A DNA stretch of 8,317 nucleotides from QS-5-54-17 sp964489295. Lineage in GTDB: Bacteria; Patescibacteriota; Saccharimonadia; QS-5-54-17. The notes below the pieces were generated by a model that worked only from the letters and a program-made list of their open reading frames with translations, had not been told where the DNA came from and made no database searches. The stretch covers positions 1 through 8,317 of the forward strand of contig CAZAXT010000021.1 of the NCBI GenBank assembly GCA_964489295.1. Direction: 5' to 3'. This document shows, one piece after another, positions 1 through 5,109 of this stretch. Position 1 is the stretch's first letter; every line of letters starts with the position of its first letter. The position numbers and the translations under genes are program-made.

Positions 1-496
1 CCAAACCAAGTTGCTCAAATAATTCAGCCAACGCACGAACGCCGTACCAGGCAGCGAACCGTGGTTGGCACCCGCCCGGGATTTGATACACCGGCACATT
101 GTCCGATTCCGCACGTTCCACCAGCTTCCCGCCGCTTGCCGCCACTACCATCAATGCTTCACGCTTTCGGGCTTGGTCGTATGCACTGACAGTCTCTTCG
201 GTATTACCCGAATAGCTCGAACACACAACCAGTGTCTGCTTATCCACATATGCGGGTAGATCATATCCGCGCACAATTTCGAACGGGACGGGGAGCTGAT
301 CGAACCACCACGTTTGTGCTAATCGAGCAGCTAATGCCGAGCCGCCCATACCAGCCACGACGACCCGGGTAATTCCGGAGGCATCGATTTCACTCTCGAC
401 ATTGAATCCGTGTAGCAGTTGCTTATATTGCCCGGTTATTTCTTCTCGAGAATTGTCACTATCAATCTGTTCTATGACTTCGTTTTTATCCAGCAT
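1..496 (-). CDS. Bifunctional phosphoglucose/phosphomannose isomerase, SIS domain (N-terminal part; C-terminus runs off the window)
   Basis: I translated this from the ATG at 494-496 down to the window edge; about 165 residues are visible. It should interconvert glucose-6-P, fructose-6-P and mannose-6-P in the cytoplasm. Seen: a Rossmann-like SIS fold start with VVVAGMGGSA (residues about 45-54), the phosphosugar loop SSYSGNTEET (93-102) and PGGCQPR followed by an aromatic-rich stretch (140-151). These are signatures of the archaeal/bacterial PGI/PMI family rather than classic Pgi, GmhA or KdsD. Family members are usually 300-350 aa, so roughly half is present. There is no clear Shine-Dalgarno site. 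An extended -10 lies 22 nt upstream of ATG, overlapping the end of the 66-aa gene. With the phosphomannomutase at 3643-5001 it would form a mannose-phosphate route. Family call is firm; relative PGI and PMI activity cannot be read from sequence. Confidence 0.88.
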   Translation of the reverse strand, partial: MLDKNEVIEQIDSDNSREEITGQYKQLLHGFNVESEIDASGITRVVVAGMGGSALAARLAQTWWFDQLPVPFEIVRGYDLPAYVDKQTLVVCSSYSGNTEETVSAYDQARKREALMVVAASGGKLVERAESDNVPVYQIPGGCQPRFAAWYGVRALAELFEQLGL

Positions 497-518
497 GCGT
501 GTGTCGTTTATTGGGTTT

Positions 519-527
519 AGTATAACA
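519..527 (-). promoter_or_regulatory. Extended -10 promoter of the PGI/PMI gene
   Basis: On the minus strand this reads TG-T-TATACT, an extended -10 with one mismatch in the hexamer. The predicted transcription start is about 15 nt before the ATG at 496. No good -35 is visible at 16-18 nt. The same nine bases recur in the promoter at 8215-8243, which supports it as a real promoter style here. Confidence 0.5.
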
Positions 528-532
528 CATCA

Positions 533-733
533 TTAGGATTCGTCCGCCTCTTCCTGGTTTTCGATAGGGGTAGTTCTAGGAGCATCAAACCACCCCTCAC
601 CTTCGATAAGTCTGTCTACGCCAAGAAGCGGATGGACCTCACTGTTGTCATTGTTTACTGGTTTCTGACTCTCTACTGGATCGTCACCAGATCCTCCAAG
701 CTCTTTCCAACCACTGTTATATTTTACCCACAT
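533..733 (-). CDS. Small orphan protein, 66 aa, Trp-containing N-terminus and acidic tail
   Basis: I do not recognise this protein. It starts at an ATG with GGAGA four bases upstream (738-742), the main reason for calling it real, and ends with TAA. The N-terminus (MWVKYNSGWKELGGSG) is aromatic and basic and resembles short W-K-Y modules seen in surface or phage-fibre proteins, but that likeness is weak. The rest is polar and acidic (D, E, N, P rich) and probably disordered. There is no signal peptide or membrane segment. It lies 36 nt upstream of the PGI/PMI start in the same direction and could be co-transcribed with it. The groEL terminator hairpin (773-803) falls just upstream, so transcription probably starts between groEL and that hairpin or inside it. 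Confidence 0.5.
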   Translation of the reverse strand: MWVKYNSGWKELGGSGDDPVESQKPVNNDNSEVHPLLGVDRLIEGEGWFDAPRTTPIENQEEADES

Positions 734-772
734 ATTTTCTCCATCTATTTACGCATCACAATTTGAAAACAT

Positions 773-803
773 CAACGAGCCTGTTATGAAAACGGGCTCG
801 TTG
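773..803 (-). terminator. Intrinsic terminator of the groESL operon
   Basis: A 13-bp stem (one G-T wobble) pairs 773-785 with 791-803 around a 5-base loop. On the minus strand it is followed by ATGTTTTC, a short T-run, as expected for Rho-independent termination about 100 nt after the groEL stop. No T-run follows on the plus strand, so it is oriented for groEL. Confidence 0.75.
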
Positions 804-828
804 GATAAAGTCGTGTATCGACAGGCAT

Positions 829-858
829 ATTACATCACACCCGACACTCCCACATCAA
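829..858 (-). promoter_or_regulatory. Candidate promoter of the 66-aa gene, upstream of the groEL terminator
   Basis: Minus strand: TTGATG (853-858), 18 nt, TGTAAT (829-834) with a TG one base before the -10. The predicted start is near 822. Such a transcript would pass through the hairpin at 773-803 before reaching the 66-aa ORF. Hexamer matches are moderate, so this is a weak call. Confidence 0.3.
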
Positions 859-903
859 ATTTTCAAGTGAAATATAGATAGGTGCGAATGTCACGTGTTT
901 TCA

Positions 904-2574
904 TTACATCATGCCGGGCATGCCGCCGCCCATGCCGGCCATGCCGCCGCCGGCGTCATCGCCGCCGCTATCCTGTTCCGGGATATCCACGATCAAGCCA
1001 CCCATGGTCATGGACGTACCGGCCACACTAGTGGCATTCTGAACCACTTCGCGGGCAACTTTGGCCGGGTCAATGATGCCGGCTTTGCGCATATCCTGTA
1101 GTTTGTCAGCGCTGGTGACATCAAAGCCGTATCCGTTCTTGGCCTTGAGTACTTCGGGGAGTTTCTCGTCCGGGTTAAGTCCGGCATTGTACATCAGATG
1201 TTTGAACGGTTGCAGTAAGGCGTTTTTGAGAACGACCCATCCGGCAGCTTCGGAATCGCCGACTTTGTGGTCATCCATCTCGATGGTCTTGGCCAAGTCC
1301 ACGAACGTAACCGCGCCGCCGGCTACGATACCTTCGGCCGCAGCCGCTTTGGTAGCGGCAACAGCGTCATCCACGCGGAATTTCTTCTCTTCGATCTCGG
1401 TCTCGGTGGCACCGCCGACACGGACAACCGCGACTTTTCCTGTCAGTGAGGCGACACGGCGTTCCAGATTCTCTTTCTCGTACTCGCTGTTGGCGTTTTC
1501 GGCCTGGCCGCGGATCTGCTGCATGCGGTTTTCGACTTCGCCCGGATCTCCGCCGCCTTCGATGATGGTGGTTTCGTCCTTATCAGCGATAATCTTGCGG
1601 GCCGTACCCAGCATATCCAGATCGGCATTTTCGAAACTATAGCCGCGGTCTTCTGAGATGACTGTGCCGCCGGTCAGGACCGCGATATCTTCCAGCATGG
1701 CTTTGCGGCGATCGCCGAAAGACGGTGCTTTAACGGCCAGGGTATTGAAGACGCCTTTGAGCTTGTTCAACACGAGGGTGGCCAGTGCTTCGCCTTCGAT
1801 TTCATCAGCGATGATGACCATATCTTTGCGGCCGGCGTTGGAGGCCTGCTCCAGCAAGGGCAGGATTTCCTGGACATTGGAAATTTTCTTGTCGGTGATC
1901 AGAATGGCCGGTTTTTCATAGACGGCTTCCATCCGGGAAGTATCGGTTACCATGTAGGGACTGACGAAGCCTTTGTCCAGGGTAAACCCTTCGACGACTT
2001 CGGACTCCATCTCCAGCCCCTGGCCTTCTTCGACCGTAACGACGCCGTCGTTGCCGATCTGTTCGATGATGTCAGCGATCATATTGCCGACTTCTTCGGA
2101 GCCGGCGGAAATGGTAGCGATCTCAGCGATGCGTTCTTTCTTGTCACCGATTTGTTCGGTCAAATCGCCCATGTGGTTGAGTACATGGTCAGTGGCAGCA
2201 TCCAAACCGCGGCGAAGATCCATAGGGTTGTGTCCGGCCGCGATCAAGCGGTTGGCTTCGTTGAGAATGTGGTAGGTCAGCACCGTGACCGAAGTCGTGC
2301 CATCGCCGGCCACATCGTTCATCTTGGTCGCTGCCTGTTTGACCAACTCGGCACCGACACTCTGGCCCTGTTGTTCATCCGTCTCATTGGGCAGTTCCAC
2401 GCTTTTGGCTACCGTCACTCCGTCGTGAGTAATGGTCGGGCTGCCATAGCCTTTCTCGATCACCACGTTCCGGCCTTTGGGGCCCATAGTTACTTTTACC
2501 GCATCATACAGCGCTTTCGCGCCTTCCAACACGCGCTTGCGCGCATCATCGTCATAAAACATCTGTTTGGCCAT
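904..2574 (-). CDS. groEL: Chaperonin GroEL (Hsp60), 556 aa
   Basis: This is the 60-kDa chaperonin subunit, which forms double heptameric rings that fold cytosolic proteins with ATP and GroES. The ATG at 2572-2574 is chosen because AAAGGAGA sits 6 nt upstream (2581-2588); an in-frame GTG at 2595 would place that site inside the gene. Seen: MGPKGRN and the TITHDGVTVA stretch near the N-terminus, the nucleotide-site NDVAGDGTT (about 86-94), the apical block with FVSPYM and DEIEGEALATLVLNKL, then EGIVAGGAV and SVAGTSMTMGG in the C-terminal equatorial half. It ends in a Gly-Gly-Met tail, as in group I chaperonins. It is slightly longer than the usual 540-548 aa, partly through a 5-residue insertion after residue 61, before the ATP loop. 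It is the second gene of the CIRCE-controlled operon, 142 nt after groES, with a terminator downstream. Very secure. Confidence 0.98.
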   Translation of the reverse strand: MAKQMFYDDDARKRVLEGAKALYDAVKVTMGPKGRNVVIEKGYGSPTITHDGVTVAKSVELPNETDEQQGQSVGAELVKQAATKMNDVAGDGTTSVTVLTYHILNEANRLIAAGHNPMDLRRGLDAATDHVLNHMGDLTEQIGDKKERIAEIATISAGSEEVGNMIADIIEQIGNDGVVTVEEGQGLEMESEVVEGFTLDKGFVSPYMVTDTSRMEAVYEKPAILITDKKISNVQEILPLLEQASNAGRKDMVIIADEIEGEALATLVLNKLKGVFNTLAVKAPSFGDRRKAMLEDIAVLTGGTVISEDRGYSFENADLDMLGTARKIIADKDETTIIEGGGDPGEVENRMQQIRGQAENANSEYEKENLERRVASLTGKVAVVRVGGATETEIEEKKFRVDDAVAATKAAAAEGIVAGGAVTFVDLAKTIEMDDHKVGDSEAAGWVVLKNALLQPFKHLMYNAGLNPDEKLPEVLKAKNGYGFDVTSADKLQDMRKAGIIDPAKVAREVVQNATSVAGTSMTMGGLIVDIPEQDSGGDDAGGGMAGMGGGMPGMM

Positions 2575-2580
2575 ACTCAA

Positions 2581-2589
2581 TCTCCTTTC
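2581..2589 (-). promoter_or_regulatory. Shine-Dalgarno site that sets the groEL start
   Basis: Minus strand GAAAGGAGA lies 6 nt before the ATG at 2574. It rules out the upstream in-frame GTG at 2595 as the start, trimming seven residues from the longest reading frame. Confidence 0.85.
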
Positions 2590-2716
2590 GGTCACTTAAT
2601 TGTTAAATCTAATTGCCAAATCCGAAACAATATTTGAATACCAATGGCATAAATCATTCGTTTTGATTTAATATTTTTGTTATTTGAATTTGCTTCGGAC
2701 TTAGAGTTTAGTGCTT

Positions 2717-2980
2717 CTACTTGATGACGCCCAGTACGTCTTCCTCTTTGAGGATCATGTACTCTTCGCCTTCTATGGTCACTTCCGTGGTGCCGTATTT
2801 TGGATACACGATGGTGTCATCTTTTTTAACCTCAGCCACGTCTTTGCCTACGTCTATTACTTTGGCCATTTGAGGTTTTTCCTTGGCGTCTTCGGGGAGA
2901 TAAAAACCGGATGCCGTCTTGTCACTCGCCTCTTCGGCTTGAGCCACGATGCGGTCAGCCAGTGGTTGAACCTTCGCCAT
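2717..2980 (-). CDS. groES: Co-chaperonin GroES (Hsp10), 87 aa
   Basis: This is the 10-kDa lid that caps the GroEL cavity. Seen: the N-terminal VQPLADRIV strand (residues 4-12), a mobile loop of about residues 16-32 containing GFYLP (25-29), then EKPQMAKVIDVG (34-45), the VYPKYGTTEVTIEGEEYMIL region (58-77) and a terminal VLGVI. At 87 residues it is a little shorter than the usual 94-97. The mobile-loop tripeptide that docks on GroEL is FYL rather than the common IVL, but keeps its hydrophobic character. The start is fixed by a near-perfect AAAGGAGG (2989-2996) 8 nt before ATG. It is the first gene of the groESL operon, directly behind a CIRCE element and a TTGACA promoter, so HrcA repression relieved by heat shock is expected. 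Very secure. Confidence 0.97.
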   Translation of the reverse strand: MAKVQPLADRIVAQAEEASDKTASGFYLPEDAKEKPQMAKVIDVGKDVAEVKKDDTIVYPKYGTTEVTIEGEEYMILKEEDVLGVIK

Positions 2981-3011
2981 ACTCGCGTCCTCCTTTATTA
3001 CTCTCTACAGG

Positions 3012-3038
3012 CTAGCACTCGTATTATTTGAGTGCTAA
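3012..3038 (-). promoter_or_regulatory. CIRCE operator (HrcA binding site) of groESL
   Basis: Plus strand CTAGCACTC, nine bases, GAGTGCTAA. The consensus is TTAGCACTC-N9-GAGTGCTAA, so 17 of 18 arm positions match. It starts a few bases after the predicted transcription start and ends 31 nt before the groES ATG, the usual position for HrcA repression. A chromosomal hrcA elsewhere is inferred. Confidence 0.95.
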
Positions 3039-3048
3039 GTGCTCTCTT

Positions 3049-3078
3049 ATGGTAGCGAATAGAGATGAATGGTGTCAA
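3049..3078 (-). promoter_or_regulatory. groESL promoter (housekeeping sigma type)
   Basis: Minus strand: a perfect -35 TTGACA (3073-3078), an 18-nt spacer, then TACCAT (3049-3054, 4 of 6 matches). The predicted start near 3042 puts the CIRCE arms at the very front of the transcript. An AATAAT inside the CIRCE spacer is an alternative -10 but has no usable -35. Confidence 0.65.
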
Positions 3079-3091
3079 TATATGCACCTCG

Positions 3092-3109
3092 CGCGAGTTT
3101 CGCGAGTTT
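3092..3109. repeat. Tandem 9-base direct repeat upstream of the groESL -35
   Basis: CGCGAGTTT occurs twice in tandem (3092-3100 and 3101-3109). The left copy overlaps the 10-base palindrome CTCGCGCGAG (3088-3097). It begins 13 nt upstream of the TTGACA box and lies between the 129-aa gene and the groESL promoter. Direct repeats in this place can be regulator sites; no known consensus was recognised. Confidence 0.5.
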
Positions 3110-3128
3110 AATGAACGAAGATATATCG

Positions 3129-3518
3129 TTATTCCGCTTCATTATCGTACACGTTGTACCACCGTCCGTTGGTATGACGCGTTCTGTCTCCATGCTCGCA
3201 CAAGTGCCATTGATTTTGCCCGTCTTCCCCTGGAGTTATTTCAAACATGGTTAATCTGTCAAACCGGGGGTCTGACTCTATCAGACGTATATCTTCATTC
3301 CGTATTGGCTCTCCATCTGGAGTATATAACGCTCCCAAATGAATGACTTCCCCCGTATTAATACCGAGCTCTCCGAGCGGTATACGGGCAACGAGAAAAT
3401 TGCTGTCCTCCGGAGCCATAGACATGCTACCTTCTATAATTTCCGGTGATTCGCAACGGTTCCAGTCAGTATATTGTTCTTGTGATTGCAGCGATTCAGC
3501 CGACAAAACTGCTTCCAT
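3129..3518 (-). CDS. Hypothetical protein, 129 aa
   Basis: I do not recognise this protein. The ATG at 3516-3518 is the only reasonable start, because an in-frame stop lies two codons upstream; no strong Shine-Dalgarno site is visible (AAAGA just before ATG). The chain is soluble and acidic, without signal peptide or membrane helices. Residues 1-35 look flexible. From about residue 40 there is a compact, strand-rich part (FLVARIPLGELGINTGEVIHLGA at 41-63, TMFEITPGEDG at 90-100). The C-terminal stretch is rich in W, H and C (WHLCEHGD 104-111, then GRWYNVYD), which could bind metal or simply be a hydrophobic core. A convincing promoter lies at 3614-3642. The gene sits between manB and groES, all on the same strand, and no terminator separates it from groES, so read-through into groESL is possible. 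Confidence 0.72.
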   Translation of the reverse strand: MEAVLSAESLQSQEQYTDWNRCESPEIIEGSMSMAPEDSNFLVARIPLGELGINTGEVIHLGALYTPDGEPIRNEDIRLIESDPRFDRLTMFEITPGEDGQNQWHLCEHGDRTRHTNGRWYNVYDNEAE

Positions 3519-3550
3519 TCTTTATTCATGATGCAACGCTTGTTTTGAAC

Positions 3551-3587
3551 CATGTGAGGACCAAGAACGGAGTGTTGGTCTGACATG
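3551..3587. other. Stem-loop in the leader of the 129-aa gene
   Basis: Two stacked stems: CATGT/ACATG (3551-3555 with 3583-3587) and GACCAA/TTGGTC (3559-3564 with 3575-3580), separated by a 3/2 internal loop and closed by a 10-base loop. No T-run follows on either strand, so it is not a standard terminator. It would lie in the 5' leader between the predicted start near 3607 and the ATG at 3518. Confidence 0.45.
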
Positions 3588-3613
3588 CTCCACAAGCGAG
3601 TGCTAGTGCAGGA

Positions 3614-3642
3614 ATAGTAGCATATTTTTGCGTTATTAACAA
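3614..3642 (-). promoter_or_regulatory. Promoter of the 129-aa gene
   Basis: Minus strand: TTGTTA (3637-3642), a 17-nt spacer, TACTAT (3614-3619). The -10 matches 5 of 6 and the spacing is ideal. It begins immediately after the manB stop codon. The predicted start near 3607 gives a leader of about 90 nt, with a CIRCE-like half site at its first bases. Confidence 0.65.
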
Positions 3643-5001
3643 CTATATTGTACTAGTTAGTAATTGTGAGAGCCTTTCGAGGTTATCATCTACTGTTTTT
3701 TTGTCTCTCGCTTCAACGTTCAACCGCAACAGTGGTTCGGTGTTGCTGGGGCGGACGTTAAACCACCAATCGTCATAGCTGACAGTCAGGCCGTCCAGCC
3801 GGTCCTGTTCGCCGTCTGAAAATTCGCTGGCGATGCGTTCGATCATCGCTTCTTTGTCCTCGACTTCGAAATTAACCTCCCCTGAATCGTAATACGCCTT
3901 CCGGAACGGTGCTACCAGTTCGGATAGCGTTTGGCCAGCATCGCTGAGTACTTGCATCGCGGCCATGCCCGCGATCAAACCGGAATCGGCATACCAGTTG
4001 TCACGGAAATAGTAATGCGCCGAGTGTTCCCCGCCGAACGGCGCGTCGTATTCGCGCATTTTGGCCTTAATGTAGGAGTGACCGACCTTAGTGCGAACCG
4101 GGGTTCCACCATACTTTTCGATGGTTTCGGGAACGATCCGAGAGGTAATAGCGTTGTGAAGTATGGTACTCCCCGGGTTTTGTTCCAGAAAGTATCGGGC
4201 CAGCAGCGCGGTCGTCACGCTTCCTGAAACCGCTGATCCTTCTTCATCGACCAGCAACATCCGATCGCCATCCCCGTCAAAAGCGATGCCAAAATCCAGT
4301 CCATACTCCACGACCGTCTGCTGTAAATCCTCCAGTGTTTCGGATTTCAAAGGATTGGCTTCGTGGTTGGGAAATGTGCCGTCGAGTTCAAAATACAACG
4401 GGGTAACGTCCAAGGGCGCCTTGCCTTGCAGGTACGGGATGACAGCGCCGGCCATGCCATTGCCGGCATCGACGGCCACTCGGAACGACTGCAGATTCGG
4501 AGCAAACCCGAGGGCGTGATCCACCCACGCATCCATGAGGTTCTGTTCCGTGACCGAGCCGGTTCCGGTTTCTCGGAACGATGCTGACTCGACCCGTTCC
4601 TTGATATCGAGCAGGCCGGTTTCCACACCGACCGCCTGGGCGCCTTCACGGCATAATTTCATCCCGTTATAGGCGCCGGGATTGTGACTGGCCGTAACCA
4701 CGATGCCACCGGCGGCTTCCAAATGCCCGGTTGCGAAATAGATCATATCGGTCGTGATCTGCCCGACATCTACCACGTCCCTGCCCTGCTCGGTTATGCC
4801 GGATACGACCGCTGCGGCTAAACCGGCCGAATCTTTCCGCATGTCGCGACCGACCACGATCGGCTTGGACTGGGTGCTTTCAGCTGTTTGGCTCAAAAAA
4901 TCGGCAAATGCCCGGCCGATCTTCCGGGCTACATCCTCATCCAGCTCATCCGGAACCAGTCCACGGATATCATAGGCCTTGAAAATCGCATCCAGATTCA
5001 T
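3643..5001 (-). CDS. manB: Phosphomannomutase/phosphoglucomutase (alpha-D-phosphohexomutase), 452 aa
   Basis: This enzyme interconverts mannose-6-P and mannose-1-P (often also glucose-6-P and glucose-1-P), feeding GDP-mannose or UDP-glucose synthesis for surface glycans. All four family motifs are intact: the phosphoserine loop TASHNP (103-108, catalytic Ser105), the Mg-binding DGDGDR (242-247), the sugar-specificity loop GGEHS (323-327) and the phosphate-binding RPSNTEP (417-423). GGEHS is the form typical of dual-specificity PMM/PGM enzymes. The N-terminus FKAYDIRG is also canonical, and length fits the family. The ATG at 4999-5001 is preferred over the in-frame GTG at 5019, which would add CYHTH residues foreign to the family. 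There is no Shine-Dalgarno site; an extended -10 (TGCTATCAT) ends 6 nt before ATG, suggesting a leaderless mRNA. It pairs functionally with the isomerase at 1-496. The symbol could equally be cpsG, pmm or algC. Confidence 0.95.
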   Translation of the reverse strand: MNLDAIFKAYDIRGLVPDELDEDVARKIGRAFADFLSQTAESTQSKPIVVGRDMRKDSAGLAAAVVSGITEQGRDVVDVGQITTDMIYFATGHLEAAGGIVVTASHNPGAYNGMKLCREGAQAVGVETGLLDIKERVESASFRETGTGSVTEQNLMDAWVDHALGFAPNLQSFRVAVDAGNGMAGAVIPYLQGKAPLDVTPLYFELDGTFPNHEANPLKSETLEDLQQTVVEYGLDFGIAFDGDGDRMLLVDEEGSAVSGSVTTALLARYFLEQNPGSTILHNAITSRIVPETIEKYGGTPVRTKVGHSYIKAKMREYDAPFGGEHSAHYYFRDNWYADSGLIAGMAAMQVLSDAGQTLSELVAPFRKAYYDSGEVNFEVEDKEAMIERIASEFSDGEQDRLDGLTVSYDDWWFNVRPSNTEPLLRLNVEARDKKTVDDNLERLSQLLTSTI

Positions 5002-5007
5002 ATGGGT

Positions 5008-5016
5008 ATGATAGCA
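5008..5016 (-). promoter_or_regulatory. Extended -10 promoter of manB, leaderless type
   Basis: Minus strand TG-C-TATCAT, with the last base 6 nt from the manB ATG, so transcription should start at or next to the A of ATG. No clear -35 is visible; its position would overlap the left edge of the inverted repeat at 5035-5072. Confidence 0.5.
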
Positions 5017-5034
5017 CACCTTTTATTTGGAGAA

Positions 5035-5072
5035 TTCGGTAGATATGTATTTTAATATACACATCTACCGAA
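5035..5072. promoter_or_regulatory. 38-bp inverted repeat between divergent genes, operator candidate
   Basis: TTCGGTAGAT (5035-5044) is a perfect inverted match to ATCTACCGAA (5063-5072). After one mismatch the arms continue as TGTAT/ATACA, leaving a 6-base AT loop (5051-5056). In total 15 of 16 arm pairs match. Neither strand has a following T-run, so it is not an ordinary terminator. It lies between the manB promoter and the 5110 gene and overlaps the AT-rich stretch (5048-5061) where the plus-strand -10 would fall. A dimeric repressor site or a cruciform/leader hairpin are the options. Confidence 0.6.
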
Positions 5073-5109
5073 AGACGGTGGACGTACGCCTACGCACAAA
5101 GGAGCGGGC

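Noticed and set aside
65..259. 64-aa plus-strand frame within the isomerase
   Set aside because: Antisense to a clear SIS-domain coding sequence, with no start signals.
895..960. GC-rich repetitive stretch at the end of groEL
   Set aside because: It is simply the codons of the Gly-Gly-Met tail, a normal GroEL feature.
1061..1642. 193-aa plus-strand frame and several shorter ones inside groEL
   Set aside because: Antisense shadows of groEL; rich in Ser, Ala and Pro, with no ribosome sites, while the opposite frame is unmistakably GroEL.
3065..3346. 93-aa and 61-aa plus-strand frames over the groESL promoter region
   Set aside because: They overlap the 129-aa gene, the tandem repeat and the groESL -35, and have no convincing ribosome site or promoter.
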